Source of the DNA: CAYLQA01 sp964385695
GTDB taxonomy: Bacteria; Desulfobacterota; Desulfobulbia; Desulfobulbales; Desulfurivibrionaceae
Reading direction: 5' to 3'
Length of the DNA stretch: 64,000 nt
Assembly (NCBI GenBank): GCA_964385695.1
Contig: CAYLQA010000004.1
Coordinates: 69,565 to 133,564, forward strand
Shown: in pieces, positions 16,036-25,030 of the stretch
Layout of the letters: each line of letters opens with the position of its first letter
Numbering within the stretch: the first letter of the stretch is position 1
Notes under the pieces: model-generated
Told to the model about the DNA's origin: nothing
The model's database searches: none
What the model saw: the letters and a program-made list of their open reading frames with translations, nothing else
Position numbers and translations under genes: made by a program

Positions 16036-18504
16036 ATGGGTTCAGAGTTCACACGGATATATGAGAGGCTGGTTCTGGCCCGCCCATGGACGGCGCTGGT
16101 TGTCACCCTGGCCGTAGTGGGCTGTTTTGCCTGGCAGATCCCCAAATTCCAACTCGACGCCTCGGGCGACTCCCTGGTCTTGGAGCGCGACCATGACCTC
16201 AGGTACTTTCGCAGGATCATCGAACGGTACGGCACCCAGGACGTCCTGGTCCTGACCTACTCGCCCCAGGCAGAGATCTTTTCCGCCCCGGTCCTGGCGG
16301 ACATCAAGAGCCTGCGTGATGAACTGAAAACGCTGGATGATGTGGATTCGGTCACCTCCATCCTCGACGTACCCCTGATCTATAACAGCGGCTTGAGCTT
16401 GGAGGATCTCAGAGAGGTGCAAGAGATCATGACCCTGGAGGAGAAGGAGAGCGATCCTGCTAAGGCAGCGGCGGAGTTCCACGACAACCCGCTCTATCAC
16501 GGGCGCCTCTTGAGTGATGACGGCAAGACCACGGCCATCCTTCTCAACCTGCCCATTGACGAGACATACCGGAACCTCTTAAACCGCCGCTACAAGTTGC
16601 GGGAAAAGAAATACGACAACCTGCTCAGCCCGGACGAGGCCGAGCAGTTGTCCGAGGTCGAGCGCCAGTACCGGCAACACCTCACCCTTCTCACGGAGCA
16701 GGAAAGGATCCTGGTCGAAGCAGTGCGGTCCATCATCGAACGCCACCGGCACAAGGCTCAGATCCACCTGGGCGGGCTGCCCATGATCGTGGTGGATATG
16801 ATCTCCTTTATCCAAAACGACCTGGTCGTCTTCGGCCTAGGGGTCTGTATCTTCTTGATCATCACCCTGGGTCTTATCTTCCGCAAAGTGCGCTGGGTCC
16901 TGCTGCCCATGACCTGCTGTGCGGTGGCGGTGATAACGGTGATGGGCTATCTGGGCATGATGGACTGGCGGGTGACGGTAATCTCCTCAAACTTCATCTC
17001 CCTGATGATCATCCTGACCATGTCGCTCACCATCCACCTCATTGAACGCTACCTTGAGGTGCATGCCGCCATGCCAGAAGCGGATAAACGAACCTTGGTC
17101 CTGGAAACGGTGCGGACCATTGTCCTGCCCTGCCTCTACACCACCCTCACGACCATGGTCGCCTTCACCTCATTGGTGGTGAGCGATATCCGACCGGTGA
17201 TCGATTTCGGCATGATGATGGCCATCGGCCTGGTTGTTTCCTTTACCCTGGCCTTTATCCTCTTTCCGGCCACGATCATGCTGCTGCCCAAGGGGGAGAA
17301 CGGTATTGCCGAGGACTTTTCCAACCCCTTCACCCTGATCTTTGCCCGCTTTACCGAGCGTCACGGCCACATCATCCTCCTGGTCAGCCTAGGCCTGGCC
17401 ATTCTCAGCGGGCTGGGCATCACGAAACTTCGGGTGGAGAATCGCTTTATCGATTATTTCCGGGAGAAGACCGAGATCTTTCAGGGCCTGAGCCTGATTG
17501 ATCGGCAGTTGGGCGGGACCACGCCGCTGGATCTGATCATCGACTTCCCTCAGGAGCAGCCTGAGGAGGACGATGAGTTTGATGACGATTTCGGCGAGGA
17601 GGAGAGCGTTTCATACTGGTTTGCCGATCTCTATACCATGGAGCAGTTAGAAAAGGTTCACGATCATCTCGTCTCCCTGCCCGAGACCGGCGAGGTGCTT
17701 TCGCTTGCCACGGCCGGGAAAATCGCGCGCAAACTGAACAACAACGAAGCGCTGGAAAACTTCGAGCTCACCCTGCTTTACAAAAAGAGCCCCCCAGAGA
17801 TAAAAGAGCTGATCATGCACCCTTATGTTTCAGAAGACATCCGCCAGGCCCGCTTTACCATGCGCATTGTCGAGTCGGATAAAAATCTGGAACGGACAGC
17901 TCTGCTCGGCCGGGTGGAAAAATTCCTGACTGAAAAGATGGGGTTTGCCCCGGAACAGATCCACTTTACCAGCATGTACGTGCTCTACAACAACATGCTG
18001 CAGAGCCTGTTTCACTCGCAGATTCTAACCATCGGCATGGTATTCGGCGGAATCATGGTGATGTTCACCATCCTCTTCCGCTCCTTTGCCCTGGCCCTGG
18101 TGGCCAGTGTACCCAATATGCTGCCTGTTGCCGTGGTCCTGGGCACCATGGGTTGGTTCAACATCTCGCTGGACATGATGACCATCACCATCGCCTCCAT
18201 CACCATCGGCATTGCCGTGGACGACACCATCCATTACATCCATCGCTTTCAACGGGAATTCCCCAAGGACCGCAACTACCTGGCCACCATCTACCGCTGC
18301 CACGCCAGCATTGGGCGGGCTATGTACTACACCTCGATCACCATCACCATCGGTTTTTCCATCCTGGTGCTTTCAAACTTCATCCCCACCATCTACTTCG
18401 GCCTTTTCACCGGCTTCGCCATGCTGGTGGCGCTATTGGCCGACCTCACCCTGCTGCCCAAACTGCTCTTGTTTTTTAAACCGTTGGGCCCGGAGGCAAA
18501 ATAA
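16036..18504 (+). CDS. RND-superfamily exporter (MMPL/HpnN-like)
   Basis: 822 residues with the duplicated RND layout: a helix near the N-terminus, a large periplasmic loop (about 40-240), five helices (DLVVFGLGVCIFLIITLGLIF onward), a second helix and loop (about 450-655), then five more helices ending LLPKLLLFF. An acidic run EEDDEFDDDFGEEE lies near residue 515 in the second loop. Members move lipids such as hopanoids or mycolates to the outer membrane. No partner gene is adjacent, so the cargo is open. Confidence 0.88.
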   Translation: MGSEFTRIYERLVLARPWTALVVTLAVVGCFAWQIPKFQLDASGDSLVLERDHDLRYFRRIIERYGTQDVLVLTYSPQAEIFSAPVLADIKSLRDELKTLDDVDSVTSILDVPLIYNSGLSLEDLREVQEIMTLEEKESDPAKAAAEFHDNPLYHGRLLSDDGKTTAILLNLPIDETYRNLLNRRYKLREKKYDNLLSPDEAEQLSEVERQYRQHLTLLTEQERILVEAVRSIIERHRHKAQIHLGGLPMIVVDMISFIQNDLVVFGLGVCIFLIITLGLIFRKVRWVLLPMTCCAVAVITVMGYLGMMDWRVTVISSNFISLMIILTMSLTIHLIERYLEVHAAMPEADKRTLVLETVRTIVLPCLYTTLTTMVAFTSLVVSDIRPVIDFGMMMAIGLVVSFTLAFILFPATIMLLPKGENGIAEDFSNPFTLIFARFTERHGHIILLVSLGLAILSGLGITKLRVENRFIDYFREKTEIFQGLSLIDRQLGGTTPLDLIIDFPQEQPEEDDEFDDDFGEEESVSYWFADLYTMEQLEKVHDHLVSLPETGEVLSLATAGKIARKLNNNEALENFELTLLYKKSPPEIKELIMHPYVSEDIRQARFTMRIVESDKNLERTALLGRVEKFLTEKMGFAPEQIHFTSMYVLYNNMLQSLFHSQILTIGMVFGGIMVMFTILFRSFALALVASVPNMLPVAVVLGTMGWFNISLDMMTITIASITIGIAVDDTIHYIHRFQREFPKDRNYLATIYRCHASIGRAMYYTSITITIGFSILVLSNFIPTIYFGLFTGFAMLVALLADLTLLPKLLLFFKPLGPEAK

Positions 18505-18546
18505 GTTTCACCCAATAATTGCCGAATAGAGCACAGCACAAATCTC

Positions 18547-18608
18547 GACTATTCTGCATCGCTTTGCAAAATAGTCCTGACTTTTCCGCAAAGCGATGCA
18601 GAATAGTC
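18547..18608. repeat. Perfect 21-bp inverted repeat between convergent genes
   Basis: Arms 18547-18567 and 18588-18608 are perfect reverse complements (starting GACTATTCTGC) with a 20-nt spacer. The location between two gene ends suggests a bidirectional terminator or a small palindromic repeat. No flanking T-tract is seen. Confidence 0.75.
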
Positions 18609-18672
18609 ATATAAACAAAGCATGGATGCCTCCCTCCCAAAAAAGGAAGTATGTCTGGCAAAACATTTCACC

Positions 18673-19080
18673 TCACCCTTCCCCCACCCGTTGGGCAACA
18701 AATTGCCGGGCGAAATTGGCCGTGGCCAACAAGGTCGGCACCTCTTCTTCCGAGGGACTCCGGCGGTTGAAGTTGTCCATATCGCAGATCTCCTGAAAGG
18801 AATCGATAAAAGCGAGCTTTTCTTTCAGTTCCGGCAAGGGGCCGGTAATGCGCTCCACCGAATGGAGAAGATCGAGCATGGTATGATTATCCGCCATCTG
18901 ACCATTGTGCATGAGAAAGGCCATGAGGTATTTTTCAATGGCCATGCCGATGATATTGTAGAGGATCTCCGGGGTGAAGACCTCTGTCCGTGTGACAGCG
19001 GAACGCTCCGCCACCCTGAGGTACTGATCGCCCTCGGCAAAAAACTCCTTCCACTCACTCAAACTCACAAGTTCCAACAT
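18673..19080 (-). CDS. HEPN-like domain protein at the end of the nif cluster
   Basis: 135 residues, all-helical. AIEKYLMAFLMHNGQMADNHTMLDLLHSV matches the HEPN pattern (a helix ending in K-L-A-L, then H-L--L). The RX4-6H nuclease motif is not evident, so it may bind nucleotides or RNA rather than cut. It is the last gene of the minus-strand run from nifH; the role in nitrogen fixation, if any, is inference from position. Confidence 0.6.
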   Translation of the reverse strand: MLELVSLSEWKEFFAEGDQYLRVAERSAVTRTEVFTPEILYNIIGMAIEKYLMAFLMHNGQMADNHTMLDLLHSVERITGPLPELKEKLAFIDSFQEICDMDNFNRRSPSEEEVPTLLATANFARQFVAQRVGEG

Positions 19081-19211
19081 AATTTCACCTCAAAAAGCCG
19101 GGCGCCTCCAGCCCGGAGAAGACAAGAGGCGCCCGGCGACACAGAAAGGGCTCACCTGAGCCCTTCTCACAGGCATTAAAATAAAATCATACACAGGTGC
19201 ATCATTGCGGG

Positions 19212-19487
19212 CTATGTCGTGGTGGGGTTGTCAAGGGCGGGACGCTGCCAGATCACCTCACCATTGCGCGAAACGACCCGCACCCGGTGAAAGGGAATGC
19301 TTTGATACACTCCATCCTCATCCATGGCCAGGAAGGAATGCTTGTTGCCCTCCTCAAAGACGATTTCTGTAAAGGCCACATCAACAAGGCGATCCTCGAC
19401 CCGGTCGTAATAGCTGATCTCAAAACGACCGGCCCCGAACTCCTTGTCCCAACGGATACGACTGAGCAGCTTGTAAATGGGCAGCAT
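19212..19487 (-). CDS. DUF504 (MJ1316-type) protein
   Basis: 91 residues covering the whole DUF504 domain: IYKLLSRIRWDKEFGAGRFEISYYDR, then IPFHRVRVVSRNGEVIWQR. MJ1316-type domains are predicted to recognise cyclic RNA ends. Here it stands between the nif ferredoxin and the HEPN-like gene, an odd context for an RNA-linked domain. Confidence 0.8.
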   Translation of the reverse strand: MLPIYKLLSRIRWDKEFGAGRFEISYYDRVEDRLVDVAFTEIVFEEGNKHSFLAMDEDGVYQSIPFHRVRVVSRNGEVIWQRPALDNPTTT

Positions 19488-19588
19488 GGGGCACCTTTAT
19501 CACCTTCATCATCAACAGGAGATCTCTTCCCATTATACACCTTTCACCCGGGACTTTCCCTGAAGGGCAAGGTGAGCCACCCCACCTT

Positions 19589-19891
19589 TCAGGCAATAAG
19601 ATACTCTGACGCCGGTTCGCCATCTTCCAGGCCGTCCAAAATGGTGTCGATGACATCCTCACTGTCCACCCCCCTGAACCACCAGTTTTCCGGCTGGATC
19701 ACCATAATAGGCCCGCCGTCACACTGCTTCAGGCAGGTGGTAGCGGTCACCATACAGTCCAGGCCACGGTCGATAATCTCCTCTTCCAGGTACTGCAAAA
19801 AACCATCGGTCTGCTTATGGCAGATGCCTTTTTTGTCGCCTGCGACACGAAAACTCTGACAGACAAGAATCTGCCGTTCTGCGGTTGCCAT
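19589..19891 (-). CDS. Thioredoxin-fold 2Fe-2S ferredoxin, nif-associated
   Basis: 100 residues. Four cysteines in the thioredoxin-like ferredoxin pattern (ILVCQSFRV, GICHK, TTCLKQCDGGP), followed by MVIQPENWWF typical of nif-cluster homologues. It would carry electrons for nitrogenase or cofactor assembly. Lies about 70 nt after the NifB-like gene on the same strand. Confidence 0.85.
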   Translation of the reverse strand: MATAERQILVCQSFRVAGDKKGICHKQTDGFLQYLEEEIIDRGLDCMVTATTCLKQCDGGPIMVIQPENWWFRGVDSEDVIDTILDGLEDGEPASEYLIA

Positions 19892-19963
19892 TTGTTTTTC
19901 TCCTTATTTTTTCGTAGGACAGATTTAAAATCTGTCCTCTGGTTTAGACTCACTTGTCACTCG

Positions 19964-21100
19964 TCACTTGTTACGACCTTTCTTGCCGCCATACAATACA
20001 TCTACGACGCCCTCGATCTCGTCATCGGTTATCACCACGCCGATGCCCTCTTGCCCGAGGATCTTGCGCGGATTCTCTCCAGCGCTTGCCGCGAGCAAGG
20101 CAAAGCAATCGGGCAAAACTTCGGCCACCTTTTGCCAACGACTAGAGCCTCCACCCGGTTCAGGAGCAGGCCGAGTCTCCAGCAGGCAGGCAAGCCCGTC
20201 TTCTCCCCTGGGGCCATAGATAAGAATCTTGATGGCCTGACCGAGATGGAGATCAATGTCCATGCCGTTTGAGCTGACCACTGCCACGTTTGGCCGTCCG
20301 GCTATCGGTTTGGGCATTGCCGCGGCCATTGGCAGCGTGGCAATATCTCCCATGACTACCGGCTGGGGCAAATCCAACACCTCGATATATTGCGCTGCAG
20401 ATGCCTTTAGGGCCTGCATCGTTTTCTCGTCCGGGGGCTGGGCCACCTCTTCTTTGCCCAGGCTTCCCTTGCCAGGAACCAAGGTTATGGATTCAGCCCC
20501 CAGGCCCGCGACATAGCGCGCTATTCCCTCTACCTCCCGCTCATTAACCCCGGCATAGACGGTGGTCTTTACTGAGACTGCCATGCCCACTGCCTTACAG
20601 GCAGTTATGGCCCGGGCCTGTTCATCGATCAGGCTTACGCTGGCCTTGGCCAGGGCCACATTCCTCTTGCCCGGCCGTATCCATAGGTAGAGCCTTTGCA
20701 CCACCTTAGGATCCAAGGCATCCATGAGAACCGCGACACGGCTGACACCGTTCCCAGCCAAGAGAGCGGCATTTTCAGCAAGGCCAAAGCCCAGTGTAGT
20801 GAGCCTAAAAGCAAGCTCAGGATATTTTTGTTTAAGCAGGGCCAGGGTGTCCAAGGTCGGCGCCAACTGGGCCATGGGATCACCCGGTCCGTCAAGCTCA
20901 ACGCCGGAGACAACTTTCCCCTTTGCCACCAACCCATCAAGCCAGGTCAATGCCCCATGGGGCGGCAGGGCCTGAGGCAATTTTTCCTCGCTGCAAAAAC
21001 GAGATCGGGCAGAGGCCCTGGGGGCCACCGGCAGGGTGAGCCACCCTGTGGTCTTGGCGCCACAGCAGGTGTGTTTATCCGGAAAGGGGATGATGGTCAT
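19964..21100 (-). CDS. NifB-like protein lacking the radical SAM cluster cysteines, with C-terminal NifX-like domain
   Basis: 378 residues. The NifB scaffold is clear: KHTCC where NifB has HPC, LPVAP, VSGVELDGPGDPMA, the LTTLGFGLAENA stretch and MDALDPKVVQRLYLWIRP. The CX3CX2C loop that follows PVAP in NifB (CNIQCNYC) reads ASARSRFC: Ala29 and Ser33 replace the first two cysteines and only Cys36 remains. Residues about 265-378 form a NifX/NafY-like cofactor-binding domain (NVAVVSSNGMDIDLHLGQA). It cannot build a normal radical SAM 4Fe-4S cluster, so a carrier, scaffold or regulatory role is more likely. It follows nifK after a palindromic repeat. The frame is intact, so it is not a pseudogene. 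Confidence 0.85.
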   Translation of the reverse strand: MTIIPFPDKHTCCGAKTTGWLTLPVAPRASARSRFCSEEKLPQALPPHGALTWLDGLVAKGKVVSGVELDGPGDPMAQLAPTLDTLALLKQKYPELAFRLTTLGFGLAENAALLAGNGVSRVAVLMDALDPKVVQRLYLWIRPGKRNVALAKASVSLIDEQARAITACKAVGMAVSVKTTVYAGVNEREVEGIARYVAGLGAESITLVPGKGSLGKEEVAQPPDEKTMQALKASAAQYIEVLDLPQPVVMGDIATLPMAAAMPKPIAGRPNVAVVSSNGMDIDLHLGQAIKILIYGPRGEDGLACLLETRPAPEPGGGSSRWQKVAEVLPDCFALLAASAGENPRKILGQEGIGVVITDDEIEGVVDVLYGGKKGRNK

Positions 21101-21136
21101 TTAAAGTTCAACCGTAAATTAATTTCATCTCAATGA

Positions 21137-21202
21137 CTGTAGGAGCCCCTTTAGGGGCGAAAAAACAGACCTGACCTATCGCCCCTAAAGGGGCTCCTAC
21201 AG
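21137..21202. repeat. REP-like palindrome, copy 1 (nifK / NifB-like junction)
   Basis: Perfect 24-bp inverted arms beginning CTGTAGGAGCCCC around an 18-nt centre. Related copies lie at 25465 and 60269. Intercistronic hairpins of this kind can stabilise upstream mRNA or damp read-through. Confidence 0.85.
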
Positions 21203-21280
21203 CTGGGGTTATTATCGATCACAGGCAAAGAATAAGAAGAGGAACGACGGGATCGGTCCCCCCGTCGCCCCTCTGAAACA

Positions 21281-22654
21281 CTAGAGAACCAGCTCGAATT
21301 TCTCTTCCGGCGCATCGCGGTCCAAGCGGTCCAGCAACACGTCCAGGATCTTTTCAAGCAGCCTGAGCCCGCCCTTGTAGCCAACCGTCGGGAAGTACTG
21401 ATGCCCCTGCCGATCCAGGATGGGAAAGCCCCAACGGACATAAGGCAGATCCTCATCACGGGCAATATATTTGCAATAGGTGTTGCCGATGATCAGGTCC
21501 ACGGGCTCGTTCTTGATCCACTGGTGAAGCAAAAACATATCGCCCTTGGCCTTGACATTGACCTCATAGCCCATGTCCTTGGTGAGCTCCTTAATCCGTT
21601 TTTCAAACTTCTTGCCCGGCGTACCAGTGACAATGTGGACCGGTTTCATATCCATGGAAACCAAAAATTCGGTCATGGCGATGAGCTGATCCGGATCACC
21701 CACCAGGGCAACTTTTTTACCGTACAGATACTGGTGCATATCCGAAATCATATCCACCAACTGACCGCGCTCATGGACGATCTCTTCAGGGATGGTGACA
21801 CCGGCAATGGTTCGTAAGGCATCCATGAAGCGATCCGTGGCCTTAAGACCGAAGGGCATATCCAAGACAGAGCAGGGAACCTTGTGTTTGGTATCCAGCT
21901 CTCGCGCTGCATCGGCGGAACACCACTCGCCCAGGGCCAGGGTGCCGATGGAGTCACCGGTGCTTTTCAGCTCATCAATAGTGGTGCCGCCTTCGGGAAA
22001 CATCTTATACTCACCGGAGAGCGGGCCGTTGAGCACGCCGGAGGTGTCCGGAAAAAGGATGCTCTTGACCCCGACCAGGCCCACCATGCGCTTGAGTTCT
22101 TCCATGTCGGCGGGCTCTACCCAACCGGGGATGATGTTGACCTTGCCGTTTTTCTTGCCCGTGGGCTCCGCCAGCATGGCCATGGATTTGACCATGCTGG
22201 AAAAGCCCGTCACGTGCGAGCCGGCATAGCTTGGGGTGGAGGCGCTGATCAGGTGTTTTCCTTTGGGGATCTTGCCTTCCTTTTCCGCCTTTTTCTTGAT
22301 CTGGGGCAGATCGTCGCCGATTGTCTCGGACAGGCAGGTGGTATGAACAGCGATCACCTCGGGGTTATAGACGGTGAATATATTGTTGATGGCCTGCATC
22401 ATGTTGGCCTGGCCGCCGAACACCGAAGCCCCCTCGGTAAAGGAGCTGGTACCTGCGGAGATCGGCTCTTTATAGTGCCGGGTCAGGGTACTGCGATGAT
22501 ACGCGCAGCAGCCCTGGGAGCCGTGGCTATGCGGCAGGCATCCGTGGATGCCCAGAGCCGCATACATGGCGCCGATTGGCTGGCAGGTCTTGGCCGGATT
22601 AATGGTCAAGGCCTTGCGCTCGCTTATTTCAGTAGGGGTATGACGTAATAACAT
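21281..22654 (-). CDS. nifK: Nitrogenase molybdenum-iron protein beta chain
   Basis: 457 residues, the short form typical of anaerobes (Azotobacter NifK has a longer N-terminus). P-cluster cysteines are in TCQPIGAMYAALG, GSQGCCAYHR and HTTCLSETIGDD. It forms the alpha2-beta2 dinitrogenase with NifD. It lies 188 nt downstream of nifD, and the gap holds a palindromic repeat. Confidence 0.97.
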   Translation of the reverse strand: MLLRHTPTEISERKALTINPAKTCQPIGAMYAALGIHGCLPHSHGSQGCCAYHRSTLTRHYKEPISAGTSSFTEGASVFGGQANMMQAINNIFTVYNPEVIAVHTTCLSETIGDDLPQIKKKAEKEGKIPKGKHLISASTPSYAGSHVTGFSSMVKSMAMLAEPTGKKNGKVNIIPGWVEPADMEELKRMVGLVGVKSILFPDTSGVLNGPLSGEYKMFPEGGTTIDELKSTGDSIGTLALGEWCSADAARELDTKHKVPCSVLDMPFGLKATDRFMDALRTIAGVTIPEEIVHERGQLVDMISDMHQYLYGKKVALVGDPDQLIAMTEFLVSMDMKPVHIVTGTPGKKFEKRIKELTKDMGYEVNVKAKGDMFLLHQWIKNEPVDLIIGNTYCKYIARDEDLPYVRWGFPILDRQGHQYFPTVGYKGGLRLLEKILDVLLDRLDRDAPEEKFELVL

Positions 22655-22762
22655 GTCTCTATCCTCAATGAATGAGTGTTTTTCTCGTTGAATTCTTCAC
22701 AATTTTTAGGCTGGAAATGAGTCATTGTCGTCCAGGTCGAGAAACCCGAGGACGGGCGCGGA

Positions 22763-22780
22763 GGCGTATATTAATACGCC
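22763..22780. repeat. Palindrome in the nifD-nifK gap
   Basis: GGCGTATATTAATACGCC is a perfect 18-bp dyad within a GC-rich repeat-like stretch (22725-22830). A related dyad, GGCGTACCATATGTACGCC, lies in the nifI2-nifD gap. Confidence 0.6.
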
Positions 22781-22842
22781 GCACAAGCCCGCCCCGAAGG
22801 GTGACGAAGAGATGGGCGAAAAGGGCCGTTTCCAGTTAAAAA

Positions 22843-24483
22843 TTATTCCCAGTTATAGGATGCGGACAACTGGGGGTTTTCTTGCCAAGGCGCCTTCATA
22901 TAGCTCCAAACCTTGGAGTTCACTAAGCGATCGATCTCCTGGTAAAAGTTGACCGCGCCCTTGAACCCGGCATATGGGCCGCCGGAATCATAGCTGTGCA
23001 GCTGCTTCATGGGCACGCCCAGTTTCTGGATGGAATACTTCTCCTTGATACCGGCGCAGAAGATATCCGGCTTCATCAACTCCACCAGCTTTTCCGCCTC
23101 GTACTGGTTCAGGTCGTCGACAATAAGGGTGCCCTTGTCCATGTCCGGAGTCAGTCCGTCATACTCTTTGAACTTAAAGCCGGTTTTTTCAAGGGCCTTC
23201 ATCTCCTTGTCGCTCTTCCGCGGCTTGTAGCGGGTCTCGTCCGCCTCAACTTCGATCTCTTCTATGTTGCGGCTGTCCGCATCGAGCTTGATGTTGGGCA
23301 GTACCTGGCGGCCCTCATAATCGTCCTCATGGCCGAACTCATAGCCCGCCGAGATGGTCTGCATCTCAAGCTCGTCAAAGAGATCCTTGTAATGATGGGC
23401 CCTGGAGCCGCCGACAAACATCATCGCCGTCTTGCCGGTGGTGCGCGGGGTGATGCCGGTGAGGGCCGCTTCCACATCGGGCATCTCCTCGGCTATCACC
23501 TCTTCCACCTTGTCGATGAGTTCCTGTTCGCCGAAATACTCGGCAATCTTACGCAGGGACTTGGCTGTGGATTTGGCACCGATAAAGTTCACCTTGATCC
23601 AGGGGATGCCATACTTGGTCTCCATCATGTCCGCCACATAGTTGATGGATCTGTGGCACATGACCGCGTTGAGATCCGCGGTGTGGGAGGAGGCAAACTG
23701 ATCATAGGTGGAGTTGCCGGAAAAGGTAGAGATACAGGTGATGCCGCACTTGTTAAATATCCGGTCGATCTCAAAGCCATCGCCACCGATGTTGTATTCG
23801 CCCAACAGGTTAATCTTGTACTTACCTGGTTTCACCTCGTCGTTCTTGCCCACGAGGTGGCGAAAGACCTGATTGTTGGCAATGTGATGTCCGGCGGACT
23901 GGCTGACTCCCTTGTAGCCCTCACAGGAAAAGGCGTAGACATTACAGTCCCCGAGTTTTTCTTTCATCATGGCGGTGACGGTATGAATATCGTCACCGAT
24001 CAGGCCAACGGGGCAGGTAGCGAACACGGCGATGGATTTGGGATGAAAGAGGTCATAGGCCTCCTGGATCGCCTTTTCCAGCTTCTTTTCACCGCCGAAA
24101 ATAATGTCCTGCTCCTGCATATCCGTGGAAAAGCAGTAGGGCATATAGTTTTCGCCCTCCGGCCCGGCATCGGTCTGGTTACGCCTGGTCAGCCAGGAGT
24201 AAAACGCACAGCCGATTGGGCCGTGGGTGATATTGACGATATCGCGGGTCGGCCCCATGATAACGCCTTTGCAGCCTGCATAGGTACAGCCACGCATGGT
24301 GATGATACCGGGGGTGGTACGCACGTTGGCGGTGAGCGAGGGCGTGTCGTTCTGCAGGGCCTCGTTGATCATTATCTGTTTGGCGCGTTTGCGGGCCACC
24401 TTGGGCGGATACTTCTCAAGAAGCTCCGCTTTCACATCGGCGGCATCCCACTGCACCAGCTTTTTCTTTGTTGCTGTTGCCAT
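22843..24483 (-). CDS. nifD: Nitrogenase molybdenum-iron protein alpha chain
   Basis: 546 residues, longer than Azotobacter NifD owing to an internal segment near residues 380-440, as in anaerobe and methanogen forms. P-cluster cysteines: RGCTYAGCKG (Cys66), GPIGCAFYSW (Cys92) and ATCPVGLIGDD. FeMo-cofactor ligands: Cys in NAVMCHRSINYV and His in MKQLHSYDSGGPYAGF. With NifK and NifH it makes a conventional Mo nitrogenase. Confidence 0.97.
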   Translation of the reverse strand: MATATKKKLVQWDAADVKAELLEKYPPKVARKRAKQIMINEALQNDTPSLTANVRTTPGIITMRGCTYAGCKGVIMGPTRDIVNITHGPIGCAFYSWLTRRNQTDAGPEGENYMPYCFSTDMQEQDIIFGGEKKLEKAIQEAYDLFHPKSIAVFATCPVGLIGDDIHTVTAMMKEKLGDCNVYAFSCEGYKGVSQSAGHHIANNQVFRHLVGKNDEVKPGKYKINLLGEYNIGGDGFEIDRIFNKCGITCISTFSGNSTYDQFASSHTADLNAVMCHRSINYVADMMETKYGIPWIKVNFIGAKSTAKSLRKIAEYFGEQELIDKVEEVIAEEMPDVEAALTGITPRTTGKTAMMFVGGSRAHHYKDLFDELEMQTISAGYEFGHEDDYEGRQVLPNIKLDADSRNIEEIEVEADETRYKPRKSDKEMKALEKTGFKFKEYDGLTPDMDKGTLIVDDLNQYEAEKLVELMKPDIFCAGIKEKYSIQKLGVPMKQLHSYDSGGPYAGFKGAVNFYQEIDRLVNSKVWSYMKAPWQENPQLSASYNWE

Positions 24484-24557
24484 TCTTATTCCTCCTTACA
24501 AGATGGCGTCGCAAAAACTCTCCAACTGCTGTGTTGCACTTTATCCCTCGTCACTGC

Positions 24558-24576
24558 GGCGTACCATATGTACGCC
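24558..24576. repeat. Palindrome in the nifI2-nifD gap
   Basis: GGCGTACCATATGTACGCC, a 7-bp dyad around CATAT, inside a 170-nt gap whose sequence looks like a dispersed intergenic repeat (it also holds GGCGTCGCAAAAACTC). Confidence 0.55.
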
Positions 24577-24655
24577 CCATTCCTCAGGACTCGTGCGCCT
24601 TGCATTTGGCGCTTTTTGCTTAGCCATTCCTCATAATGCTCTCTGCACATCTCAA

Positions 24656-25030
24656 TTACGAGATGGATTTAACGCCCATCTCTCCAGTCCTGACCCGGAC
24701 AGCATCGCCTATGGGCAGGACAAAAACCTTGCCGTCGCCAGGCTTGCCGGTCTGATTCGTATTCACAATCGTCTCCACCACACAATCCACCTGGCTGTCT
24801 TCAACCACTGCGGTGATCATGCGTTTGGGGTAGAGTTTGCCCTTCTCGCCCAACAGGGTGGCAGCCTCTTCAATGCCCTGTTCCGCACCTTCCAGAATCT
24901 CGGGGTTGACAAAGCCCAGGCCCCGGCCATGGGCCTCATGAGCAAAGAAGGCATCGACTCCACAGTCCGTCAGGGCCTGTTTTGTTTGGTTCATCATGTT
25001 TATGCGCACGATGGCGATAACCTCTTTCAT
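24656..25030 (-). CDS. nifI2: Nitrogenase-specific PII regulator 2
   Basis: 124-residue PII-family protein with KRMITAVVEDSQVDCVVETIV and the C-terminal GDGKVFVLPIGDAVRVRTGE. The T-loop is shorter and different from GlnB, as in NifI2. NifI1-NifI2 complexes inhibit dinitrogenase after ammonium addition and release it when 2-oxoglutarate is high (shown in methanogens). Start overlaps the nifI1 stop (ATGA). Confidence 0.93.
   Translation of the reverse strand: MKEVIAIVRINMMNQTKQALTDCGVDAFFAHEAHGRGLGFVNPEILEGAEQGIEEAATLLGEKGKLYPKRMITAVVEDSQVDCVVETIVNTNQTGKPGDGKVFVLPIGDAVRVRTGEMGVKSIS

Noticed and set aside
19964..21100. Canonical nifB
   Set aside because: The first two radical SAM cysteines are absent, so it should not be taken as the NifB-co synthase.
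22996..24636. A long open frame antisense to nifD (over 500 codons)
   Set aside because: It mirrors the codon bias of nifD, has no recognisable domain or ribosome site, and nifD is certain. The same applies to long antisense frames over rnfC, gltB-like and bioA genes.
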